From an uncultured Clostridia bacterium (GTDB taxonomy: Bacteria > Bacillota > Clostridia > Oscillospirales > Ruminococcaceae): DNA of 6,121 bases. Where the stretch lies: assembly GCA_945910715.1 (NCBI GenBank), contig CAMDZU010000086.1, positions 1 to 6,121 on the forward strand. Reading direction: 5' to 3'. The position numbers and the translations under genes are program-made. Numbering within the stretch: the first letter of the stretch is position 1; every line of letters begins with the position of its first letter. This document shows, piece by piece, positions 1-5,522 of this stretch. The notes below the pieces were generated by a model. It was not told the origin of the DNA and ran no database searches. It saw only the letters and a list, made by a program, of their open reading frames with translations.

Positions 1-323
1 GCGTCGGGGTGAGGGGGGTCGTAAACGGGGGTTGGGGGAGTGGGGTCGTCCACTATTTCCGTTACAACAACGCCGCTGTACTGCTTTTCCTGACGCTCTG
101 CCAGCGACATTGAAAGAATATCCTTAAAGGATTTCCTGTCGCTCATATCAATATTTTTAAAGGTTTTGTTCTCGGAAAAAACAACGTTCTGTCTTACATA
201 AGGTCCGCCGTCGGCTGTTCTTGTGGTGGTTGCGTTTGCAACGTTCTGCGCAATGACGTCAAGGCGGAGCCGCTGCGCCATCATACCCGAAAGGGCAATA
301 TCAAGGTTGCTGAGAAATGCCAT
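1..323 (-). CDS. flgC: Flagellar basal-body rod protein FlgC (C-terminus outside window)
   Basis: FlgC is a structural subunit of the proximal rod, which crosses the cell envelope and joins the MS ring to the distal rod. I translated 107 codons on the minus strand from the ATG at 323. The N-terminus carries the family pattern: MAFLSNLDIALSGMMAQRLR, then DVIAQNVANATTTRT and GGPYVRQNVVF, and finally a proline-rich stretch ending VYDPPHPDA, a hallmark of FlgC. The N-terminal helix (residues about 5-27) is the conserved rod/hook axial-protein helix. The start is set by an AAGGAGG site at 330-336, six bases upstream, which overlaps the TAA stop of flgB, so the two genes are translationally coupled. 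The gene runs off the window edge; its last readable codon ends at base 3, so about the last quarter or more of the protein is not visible. Identification is confident. Confidence 0.95.
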   Translation of the reverse strand, partial: MAFLSNLDIALSGMMAQRLRLDVIAQNVANATTTRTADGGPYVRQNVVFSENKTFKNIDMSDRKSFKDILSMSLAERQEKQYSGVVVTEIVDDPTPPTPVYDPPHPD

Positions 324-334
324 AATATGCCTCC

Positions 335-709
335 TTACGATCTCTTCATAGCCGTGCGCATAAGGTTGAATTCGGAGTTCATCTGATTGATAAGCTCCTG
401 ATACATAAGACCGTTCTTGGTGAAAAGACCGTTCTGTGTATCCGTATCAACATTGTTTCCGTCGGGCTGGTCCTTTGTGTTTTCGTCAACGTAAACTGCG
501 GAGGCAATTTCAAGCTGCTTCTTGTACTTTGAGTTTTCCGCAGCGTCAAGCTTGTCCTTGAGAACTCCGCCGAAATAGAGATACTTGCACTTGTAATTCG
601 GCGTATCCTGATTTGCAATGTTCTGTGCGATTATATTCTGCTGCTGCTTGAGCACGTTCAGTCCCTGTTCCAGCAGACGGAACGAGGTTGTATTGAATAA
701 CTGAGCCAT
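335..709 (-). CDS. flgB: Flagellar basal-body rod protein FlgB
   Basis: FlgB is a proximal rod subunit that assembles early with FlgC, FliE and FlgF/FlgG. The 124-residue product is close to the usual 120-140 for FlgB. Residues 12-44 carry the axial-protein signature, including QNIIAQNIANQDTPNYK, the equivalent of the IAnNIAN-DTPgYK motif. The C-terminus (from about NGLFTKNGL to the end) ends in a predicted amphipathic helix containing MYQELINQMNSEFNLM, typical of rod proteins, which pack N- and C-terminal helices together. The middle (residues about 60-95) is polar and variable, as usual for FlgB. The ATG at 709 follows a purine-rich AAAGGAAA site. The gene comes first after a strong promoter at 767-795 and is followed by flgC, the standard Firmicute order. 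Export would be through the flagellar type III apparatus, so no signal peptide is expected or seen. Confidence 0.95.
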   Translation of the reverse strand: MAQLFNTTSFRLLEQGLNVLKQQQNIIAQNIANQDTPNYKCKYLYFGGVLKDKLDAAENSKYKKQLEIASAVYVDENTKDQPDGNNVDTDTQNGLFTKNGLMYQELINQMNSEFNLMRTAMKRS

Positions 710-766
710 ATTTTTCCTTTCTCAGAGAAGTGACGGAAATAAAAAGATTATAAATAACCACCCTAT

Positions 767-795
767 ATTATACAACATATTTTTGAAGATTTCAA
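767..795 (-). promoter_or_regulatory. Sigma-A promoter for the flgBC operon
   Basis: Reading the minus strand, TTGAAA (795-790) is separated by exactly 17 bases from a perfect TATAAT (772-767). Transcription would start near 760 and leave about 50 nt of leader before the flgB start. The match is five of six plus six of six with ideal spacing, so this should be a strong housekeeping promoter rather than a sigma-28 type. It lies just downstream of the stop codon of the membrane-protein gene, so flgB does not depend on read-through from that gene. Confidence 0.8.
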
Positions 796-798
796 CAG

Positions 799-818
799 TT
801 TTTACAGCTTTGTAAAAA
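799..818. repeat. 8-bp inverted repeat next to the flgB promoter
   Basis: The arms TTTTTACA (799-806) and TGTAAAAA (811-818) are perfect complements around a 4-base GCTT spacer. The element sits between the stop codon of the upstream membrane-protein gene (824) and the -35 box of the flgB promoter (795). It could be an operator or UP-like element for flgB, or a weak AT-rich terminator for the upstream gene. The stem is too poor in GC for a confident terminator call. Confidence 0.45.
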
Positions 819-823
819 ATAAT

Positions 824-1537
824 TTACCACTGCCTGTTAAAATTCATATCGTCGGGAAGTATCCGCGGCTTCGGGCGGCGGCGGATAAAATCAGCCTCCC
901 TGAATACATGGGGCTTGGGGGGCGGAATTTCGTCAAACCGCTTTTTGGCGGCGGTAAGGCTTTCGGCAATAAGGGCAGGCTTTTCAAACACGTTTTCAAT
1001 ACGCAGCTCGGTTATTTCCTCCCAGCCTGTCAGATTGTACCACCAGTTGTCGAAATCGATTTTGCCATCTTTTATATGGTAGCCCATACGGTGGCTCATG
1101 CCCTTATAATAGTGTATCCTGCCCCGAATTACAAGGGCGTTTTCCTCGGTACGGGCGCTTTCGAAATCCTCAAAATCAACAGTGTAAAGGCAGCGGTTCA
1201 CCACCCTCTGACCGTCGAAAGCGAATTCCCCGTCATACCTGCTGAAAACAAAGGCTTTAAGCTGTATGTCGAGGTATGTATAGCGTGCGTTGCGCTTGAC
1301 TGCCCTTGTTTTAAGCTCCAGCGTAACCCACGCAATAATCATTCCCAGCAGTATGCAGCCGCCGCAGATTATAAGCAGGGGTACAAGGAGCGTTACCTGG
1401 TCAAGCCGCCTGAAATTGAACATAAGTGTCAGAATGACGATTATGCAGCACTGAACAAGGGGAGTTATGGAAAGAGTAAGCACAACCGCCGCTCTTTTTT
1501 CGTATTTCTTTGTTGAGCAATGGAAAAAGCTCTGCAT
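824..1537 (-). CDS. Two-pass membrane protein of unknown function
   Basis: I do not recognise the family of this 237-residue product. Two hydrophobic segments lie near the N-terminus, residues about 17-40 and 47-72, joined by a short loop (NFRRLDQ). A basic stretch (KTRAVKRNAR, about 76-85) follows and suggests that the C-terminal part is cytoplasmic by the positive-inside rule. Residues about 86-185 look like a mixed beta-rich globular domain with several aromatics (IHYYKGMSHRMGYHI, DFDNWWYNLTGW). The last 35 residues are basic and proline-rich (EIPPPKPH, RRRPKPRILP) and probably disordered. The ATG at 1537 is supported by a GGGAG site seven bases upstream; an ATG eight bases further upstream would overlap that site. 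The gene lies upstream of and co-directional with flgB but has its own promoter, so a flagellar role is only suggested by position. Confidence 0.75.
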   Translation of the reverse strand: MQSFFHCSTKKYEKRAAVVLTLSITPLVQCCIIVILTLMFNFRRLDQVTLLVPLLIICGGCILLGMIIAWVTLELKTRAVKRNARYTYLDIQLKAFVFSRYDGEFAFDGQRVVNRCLYTVDFEDFESARTEENALVIRGRIHYYKGMSHRMGYHIKDGKIDFDNWWYNLTGWEEITELRIENVFEKPALIAESLTAAKKRFDEIPPPKPHVFREADFIRRRPKPRILPDDMNFNRQW

Positions 1538-1569
1538 AATTCATCTCCCTTCTTATTTTATACACTATA

Positions 1570-1598
1570 ATTATACACTTTTCGGGGCGGTTTGTACA
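1570..1598 (-). promoter_or_regulatory. Probable sigma-A promoter for the membrane-protein gene
   Basis: On the minus strand a perfect TATAAT (1575-1570) lies 17 bases downstream of TGTACA (1598-1593), which matches four of six positions of TTGACA. The predicted start near 1563 gives a leader of about 25 nt, just enough for the ribosome binding site of the gene starting at 1537. The -10 box is strong and the -35 box is modest. Confidence 0.55.
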
Positions 1599-1672
1599 GC
1601 GGGATTTTGCTTCAAATTGCGTAAAAAAGTCGAAAAAATATGTTTTGTTTATTTATACGATATTTCTCCGAA

Positions 1673-1698
1673 AAATTTGTAAAGCTTTCACAAAATTT
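1673..1698. repeat. AT-rich imperfect palindrome, possible operator
   Basis: AAATTTGT (1673-1680) and ACAAAATTT (1690-1698) flank a perfect 8-base palindrome AAAGCTTT (1681-1688), with one extra base in the right half. The word AAATTTGT recurs in direct orientation at 1693-1700. The element lies between two divergent promoters, where a regulator could act on both. It is not close enough to a CodY or LexA box for me to name a regulator. Confidence 0.35.
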
Positions 1699-1773
1699 GT
1701 TATAAATGACGATTTTTACCCCCTGTTCTCTGTACAATTTCAAAAAAATGTTCAAGAAATACCGTTTATGCTA

Positions 1774-1802
1774 TTGATTTATTGCCGCATTTAATGTATA
1801 AT
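1774..1802 (+). promoter_or_regulatory. Sigma-A promoter for the PilZ-GGDEF-ParA-ComFB operon
   Basis: TTGATT (1774-1779) and a perfect TATAAT (1797-1802) are separated by 17 bases. Transcription would begin near 1809, about 95 nt upstream of the GTG start of the PilZ gene. This leaves a leader long enough for regulatory RNA structure. No other convincing promoter is seen inside the short gaps between the four downstream genes, so it probably serves all of them. Confidence 0.65.
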
Positions 1803-1808
1803 TATATA

Positions 1809-1904
1809 AAGTTAGCCTGACTGCGCCGAAAATCAAGGAGCAGTACCGTATTTCCTTTGCGGACTGCTATGTCGGGCAGGAAATAAGGCGAGGGGAGAAA
1901 TCTT
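1809..1904 (+). promoter_or_regulatory. Structured 5' leader, candidate cis-regulatory RNA
   Basis: Between promoter and start codon the RNA can fold into stacked stems. The lower stem pairs CTGC-g-CCGA (1821-1829) with TCGGGCAG (1872-1879), with one bulged G. The upper stem pairs AGCAGT-a-CCG (1839-1848) with CGGACTGCT (1860-1868), with one bulged A, and is closed by an 11-base loop (1849-1859). Seven loop bases, ATTTCCT (1850-1856), are fully complementary to AGGAAAT (1878-1884) just 3' of the lower stem, which would make a pseudoknot; it competes for the last two base pairs of the lower stem. The GGGGAG ribosome binding site follows at 1892-1897, so folding could influence translation. I could not match it to a known riboswitch class, and the hallmarks of the c-di-GMP-I aptamer are absent. 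Confidence 0.4.
1892..1897 (+). promoter_or_regulatory. Ribosome binding site fixing the GTG start of the PilZ gene
   Basis: GGGGAG lies seven bases before GTG at 1905. No in-frame ATG occurs nearby upstream, so this site decides the non-ATG start. It lies eight bases downstream of the possible pseudoknot strand (1878-1884). Confidence 0.7.
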
Positions 1905-2603
1905 GTGCTAAAACGGGATAAAATAATCAAGATTGAAATTACCACCGTTTCGGGAACCGTAATAATTTCGGCAGGCGCCAAGCAGTTTACAATTCCGCAG
2001 ATAACGGGACCCGACGGGCTTACAGATACAATCGTCATGATAAAGGGCAGAAACCTGCCTGAAATAAACGCAGATTCCGCCGTGTATGTAATCACCTTTA
2101 TGAAAAACGGCGACAGAATAAGGTACCCCGGGCGAGTGACGCTTTCCACTGACCTTCAGTTCAACGTAAAGCTCAGAATGGGCTCACAGAAGGTAATGGA
2201 GGAGCGGCGGAGATTTTATAAAGTATCGGCCGATATTCCCTGCGCCATAACCTTTGTTACAAGAGGGGACGAAATAGTCTATTTCAGGGACCCCGTAAAA
2301 ACAATCATCAGGGACTTCAACCTGGGCGGCGTGTTCATATACGCAGCGGAGGGAATCGACTTTCAGAAGGGCGATAAGTTCATGCTGATAATCGAGATGA
2401 TGAACGAAAAAATCGAAATCATCACACAGGTGCTGAGGGTGCAGACCGACCCTGCCGGACAGGTAACGGGCTACGGCTGCAAGTTTGAAAACGTTGATAA
2501 GAAGCAGGAGGAAATATTCGCCCGCTTTGTCAATAAAATACAGGTTGAAATGCTGCGCAAGCAGCGAGCGCAGGAGCTTCTTGCAAGGGAAGCGGAAGAT
2601 TGA
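1905..2603 (+). CDS. PilZ-domain protein, YcgR/YpfB-like, with variant c-di-GMP motifs
   Basis: This 232-residue protein has the two-domain layout of YcgR/YpfB (MotI/DgrA) motility regulators. An N-terminal beta domain (about 7-95, ending IRYPGRVTLSTDLQFNVKL) is followed by a C-terminal PilZ domain (about 98-215). It has no signal peptide or membrane segment, so it should be cytoplasmic. The PilZ switch loop reads ERRRFYKV (100-107), where relatives have QRREYFRV. The usual RxxxR is therefore R102-x-x-x-K106. The second motif, usually D/NxSxxG, reads DFNLGG (137-142), with Asn in place of Ser. Both changes are conservative but touch c-di-GMP contacts, so binding may be weaker or altered. Family members slow flagellar motors or act as adaptors when c-di-GMP is high, which fits the divergent flagellar genes. 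It is first in the operon, 51 bp before the cyclase gene. The GTG start is supported by GGGGAG. Confidence 0.85.
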   Translation: MLKRDKIIKIEITTVSGTVIISAGAKQFTIPQITGPDGLTDTIVMIKGRNLPEINADSAVYVITFMKNGDRIRYPGRVTLSTDLQFNVKLRMGSQKVMEERRRFYKVSADIPCAITFVTRGDEIVYFRDPVKTIIRDFNLGGVFIYAAEGIDFQKGDKFMLIIEMMNEKIEIITQVLRVQTDPAGQVTGYGCKFENVDKKQEEIFARFVNKIQVEMLRKQRAQELLAREAED

Positions 2604-2654
2604 TGTATTCAATAAATCATTCATTCAAATATTTTAGTCGGGAAGGGTTAGAAA

Positions 2655-4664
2655 ATGAACATTAAACTTAAAACCATACTCAAAATACTGACATTTGTAT
2701 TTGCAATTCTGCCCGTAGTAATAATGGGTCTTGTGGGAACGTTTGCCTCTCTGGGCTTTGCAGGCAGTATGCTTGGGGAGGAATCCCAGACAATGGGCTA
2801 CGCTCTCTCAACCACCGCCGTCAACTATTTCACCACAATGTCGGGAGATGTTTCGGCTCTTGCCGCAACAAGACCTGTGGGAAGAGCGGCGACAGGTCAG
2901 ATTGCAGACGTTAAGGACGAGGTAAAGAAAATCAGCGAGGACCTTATGGCAAACGGCAAAAGCGTCCTTGACCTTGTCGTAACGGATACAAACGGAGGAG
3001 TTGTGTTTGATACAATCGGCTCCGCCAAGGGCAGCGCCTTTTTCGGCTACAGCGACGAGCTTATCGACAAGTGCAAGTCGGGTACATACGTTTCTGACAT
3101 TTACTTCAACAGCGAGAAATACAACGGCGAAACGGTAATGTTCTTCGCCTCCCCCATAATGAACGAAAATGACAAGCTTGCAGGCTACTGCGCCGAGGTT
3201 GTTTCCGTAACGGGACAGCTTTACGCTACAATGATGAACACAAGCTTCCTTGACAACGGCTACCTTATTCTTGCAGACGGCAACGGCAATGTTGTAAACT
3301 ATAACGGCAATCCCGTAACAAGAGCGGAGGAGCTTTCCAACAGCGGTCTTCGCAGCACGGTTTCCACAGCGGTTTCCACCGTTGAATCCGCAGGCATCAA
3401 GAGCATTGCCTACAACGCAGGCGGCTTTATGGGCAGCTACAACAACATTCCCGGAACACAGTGGGTCTGGATGAGCCTTTATCCCCAGTCCGCAACCTCG
3501 GGCATGGTGCTTGTGGGAGCAATTATCGCCATTGTGATTATCGCAGTGGTTGCGGTTGCTGAAATAGTGGTGCTTACCGCTCAGCAGAACAAGATTATCA
3601 AGCCGATGACCGAAATGATAGACAAAATGCGTGTTATCAAGGACGGCAACCGTGACGAGCGCTTCGAGGTAACAACAAACAACGAGTTCGGCCGTATGTC
3701 CGAAACCTTCAACGAAATGCTGGACGACGCTATACTCAGCGAAGAGCTGCACAAAACGATTTCCGACCTGTCGGACAATATGCTTTTCGAATGGGATTTC
3801 ACAAAGGAAAAGATGTACGTTTCCGACAACTTCCTTACAAAGTTCGACGTTAACCCGTCAGAGGCTACTCTTATCAACGGCAAGTTCATCGACAAGCTTA
3901 TGGACGAGGATAACGCAGAGCGCTTCAAGAAGGATATCAACACCCTTATCAAGAAAAAGGACATTTTCGGCGGCGAATATCAGGTCAAGACAAAGGCAGG
4001 CAACGTAATCTACGTTTCAATGAGAACACAGTGCATTACCGACCGTCTTGGTGAGGTTCTCCGTGTAATAGGCGTCATTACGGATATAGACAGCGAAAAG
4101 AAAACCACAATGCAGCTTTCCGAGCGTGCAAGCTATGACTTCCTTTCACAGCTGTACAACAGAAGCACCTTCGAGCGAGAGCTTTCCGGCGAGCTTACAA
4201 GACGTGCAAACAGCAGAATTGCCGTTCTGTTTATTGACGTTGACGACTTCAAGTTCATCAACGACCGCTTCGGCCATTCCGTTGGCGACGAGGTTATCAG
4301 ATACGTTTCCGACAAAATCAAGGCCAAGGTTGAGAACTGCGGCTTTGCGGGACGCTTCGGCGGCGACGAGTTTGTACTCTGCGTAAACGACGAAAAGATA
4401 ATCGACAACATTGACGTGCTGGCAATGGATATTATTGACGAGCTGTACAACGGTTATTTCTCCAAGAGCGCAAACGCAAACCTGAATATAAAGGCAAGTA
4501 TCGGTATTGCTCTTTCACCCGAGCACGGTAAGGACAGCCACGCTCTTATTGCGGCAGCGGACGAGGCAATGTACTTCGTAAAGAAGAACGGCAAGGCAAA
4601 CTACCACGTATTCGACGCCGAGGACGCAAGCAACCTTGAGCCCTCTCCCGAACACAGCATCTGA
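2655..4664 (+). CDS. Membrane diguanylate cyclase: dCache-HAMP-PAS-GGDEF
   Basis: This enzyme should condense two GTP into c-di-GMP at the inner face of the membrane. In the 669 residues I see TM1 (about 7-32), an extracytoplasmic double-Cache sensor (about 36-278), TM2 (about 283-308), HAMP (about 309-362), PAS (about 368-482, closing with VIGVITDIDSEK) and GGDEF (about 490-655). The catalytic domain looks intact: DFLSQLYNR (495-503), FIDVDDFKFIND with metal ligand D528, GHSVGD (540-545), and the signature RFGGDEF with GGDEF at 569-573. The inhibitory I-site, normally RxxD five residues before GGDEF, is E560-N-C-G563 here, so allosteric product inhibition through this site is unlikely. No EAL or HD-GYP domain is present. 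The signal sensed by the Cache or PAS domain cannot be read from the sequence. The ATG follows a GGAAGGG site. The gene lies between the PilZ and ParA genes in one operon. Confidence 0.93.
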   Translation: MNIKLKTILKILTFVFAILPVVIMGLVGTFASLGFAGSMLGEESQTMGYALSTTAVNYFTTMSGDVSALAATRPVGRAATGQIADVKDEVKKISEDLMANGKSVLDLVVTDTNGGVVFDTIGSAKGSAFFGYSDELIDKCKSGTYVSDIYFNSEKYNGETVMFFASPIMNENDKLAGYCAEVVSVTGQLYATMMNTSFLDNGYLILADGNGNVVNYNGNPVTRAEELSNSGLRSTVSTAVSTVESAGIKSIAYNAGGFMGSYNNIPGTQWVWMSLYPQSATSGMVLVGAIIAIVIIAVVAVAEIVVLTAQQNKIIKPMTEMIDKMRVIKDGNRDERFEVTTNNEFGRMSETFNEMLDDAILSEELHKTISDLSDNMLFEWDFTKEKMYVSDNFLTKFDVNPSEATLINGKFIDKLMDEDNAERFKKDINTLIKKKDIFGGEYQVKTKAGNVIYVSMRTQCITDRLGEVLRVIGVITDIDSEKKTTMQLSERASYDFLSQLYNRSTFERELSGELTRRANSRIAVLFIDVDDFKFINDRFGHSVGDEVIRYVSDKIKAKVENCGFAGRFGGDEFVLCVNDEKIIDNIDVLAMDIIDELYNGYFSKSANANLNIKASIGIALSPEHGKDSHALIAAADEAMYFVKKNGKANYHVFDAEDASNLEPSPEHSI

Positions 4665-4688
4665 CCGATTTGACTTATAGGAGATTTT

Positions 4689-5510
4689 ATGGCGGTTATT
4701 ATTACGGTAACCAATCAGAAGGGCGGAGTAGGTAAAACAACTACCTGCAGCGCCCTTTGCGGTTGTATTTCAGAAATGAACAAGAAGGTCCTTGCAGTGG
4801 ACCTTGACCCACAGGGAAACCTGAGCTTCAGCTTAGGAGCTGATTCGGAGGACTGCTACACGGTTTACGACGTATTCAAGGGCAGCGTGGATATTTACGA
4901 CACCGTTCAGCATACGGATACCTGCGATGTTATTCCGGCGAACATCCTGCTTTCGGGCTGTGAGCTGGAGCTGTCAAATGTTGGCAGAGAGTATATTCTC
5001 CGTGAACAGCTGAAAACTATCGAGGGCGACTATGATTACATAATCATTGACACTCCTCCTGCATTATCCATACTTACAATCAACGCCTACACAGCGTCAA
5101 ACTGGATAATCATTCCCATGATTGCGGAAATTCTGTCATTACAGGGTATCGCTCAGCTTAAGGAAACTATATTTGCGGTAAAGAAATACTACAACAAGTC
5201 CCTTGAAATCAAGGGAATACTGCTGAACAAGTACAATCCCCGTCTTATTCTCACAAAAGAGGTGGAGGAGCTTGCAGGCATTATTGCGGAGCAGCTGGAT
5301 ACCAAGATTTTAGAGCAGAAAATAACCAACAGCGTAATTATTGCGGAAGCGCCTGCTCACGCAAAAACCATTGTCGAGTATGCGCCCCGTTCAAAATCCA
5401 CGCAGCAGTATCACAATCTTACCTACGAGCTGCTTGGCATTGAAAAGCCCAGAGCGCCCAGAAATACATCAAAATCAAAAACAAGCAGCAAGCGCACCGC
5501 AAAAAGATAA
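4689..5510 (+). CDS. Orphan ParA/Soj-type ATPase with a basic C-terminal tail
   Basis: ParA-family ATPases dimerise on ATP and position cargo such as plasmids, chromosome origins, chemosensory arrays or flagellar parts. The 273-residue protein has the deviant Walker A motif KGGVGKTT (11-18, signature Lys11 and catalytic Lys16), the switch motif DLDPQGN (38-44) and Walker B YIIIDTPP (117-124). The C-terminal half aligns with Soj, including AEAPAHAK (219-226) and APRSKS (232-237). The Soj arginine in NVRxSEAP, implicated in nucleoid DNA binding, corresponds to Ile217 here. The protein instead ends in a disordered Lys/Arg/Ser/Thr-rich tail (about 253-273) that might bind DNA or membrane phosphate groups; this is inference. 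No parB or parS is visible; the next gene encodes a ComFB-like protein. It starts 24 bp after the cyclase gene behind an AGGAG site. FlhG is less likely because I see no MinD-like amphipathic C-terminal helix. Confidence 0.88.
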   Translation: MAVIITVTNQKGGVGKTTTCSALCGCISEMNKKVLAVDLDPQGNLSFSLGADSEDCYTVYDVFKGSVDIYDTVQHTDTCDVIPANILLSGCELELSNVGREYILREQLKTIEGDYDYIIIDTPPALSILTINAYTASNWIIIPMIAEILSLQGIAQLKETIFAVKKYYNKSLEIKGILLNKYNPRLILTKEVEELAGIIAEQLDTKILEQKITNSVIIAEAPAHAKTIVEYAPRSKSTQQYHNLTYELLGIEKPRAPRNTSKSKTSSKRTAKR

Positions 5511-5515
5511 GGGGG
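5509..5515 (+). promoter_or_regulatory. Ribosome binding site overlapping the parA-like stop, fixing a TTG start
   Basis: AAGGGGG shares its two A residues with the TAA stop (5508-5510) and lies seven bases before TTG at 5523. No suitable ATG is nearby, so this site decides the start. The overlap predicts translational coupling and a linked dose of the two proteins. Confidence 0.7.
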
Positions 5516-5522
5516 ATTCGCC

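Larger units (their letters stand above)
1538..1904. other. Divergent intergenic region (367 bp)
   Basis: This AT-rich stretch separates the leftward membrane-protein gene from the rightward PilZ operon. It contains a leftward promoter (1570-1598), an imperfect palindrome (1673-1698), a rightward promoter (1774-1802) and a structured leader (1809-1904). I see no convincing coding sequence in it. The rightward reading frame at 1467-1682 mostly lies antisense to the membrane-protein gene and has no ribosome binding site or recognisable product. Confidence 0.7.

Noticed and set aside
908..1516. Rightward open frame of 202 codons opposite the membrane-protein gene
   Set aside because: It lies wholly antisense to a frame with promoter, ribosome binding site and plausible transmembrane topology. 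Its own translation has no recognisable motif and no ribosome binding site.
1637..1663. Sigma-28 type promoter around ACGATAT
   Set aside because: The -10-like word fits partly, but the -35 position reads AATA instead of TAAA and the site is 240 bp from the PilZ start, while a far better sigma-A promoter lies nearer.
1809..1904. c-di-GMP-I (GEMM) or c-di-GMP-II riboswitch
   Set aside because: The GACGCAAAGCC and GGGCAAACC elements of GEMM are absent, and I could not align the leader to the c-di-GMP-II core from memory. A covariance-model scan would settle it.
1811..1921. Possible small coding sequence in the leader, open for about 36 codons in the frame of 1811
   Set aside because: There is no ATG, GTG or TTG start with a ribosome binding site, it begins at about the predicted transcription start, and the product is unrecognised. 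It is kept only as an alternative explanation for conservation of the leader.
2808..3752. Leftward open frame of 314 codons inside the diguanylate cyclase gene
   Set aside because: It is rich in Cys, His and Val in a repetitive way typical of antisense translation of a well-biased gene, and the sense strand encodes clear dCache and HAMP domains.
4689..5510. FlhG/YlxH flagellar-number regulator
   Set aside because: The protein resembles Soj along its C-terminal half, lacks a MinD-like membrane-targeting helix and is not next to flhF.
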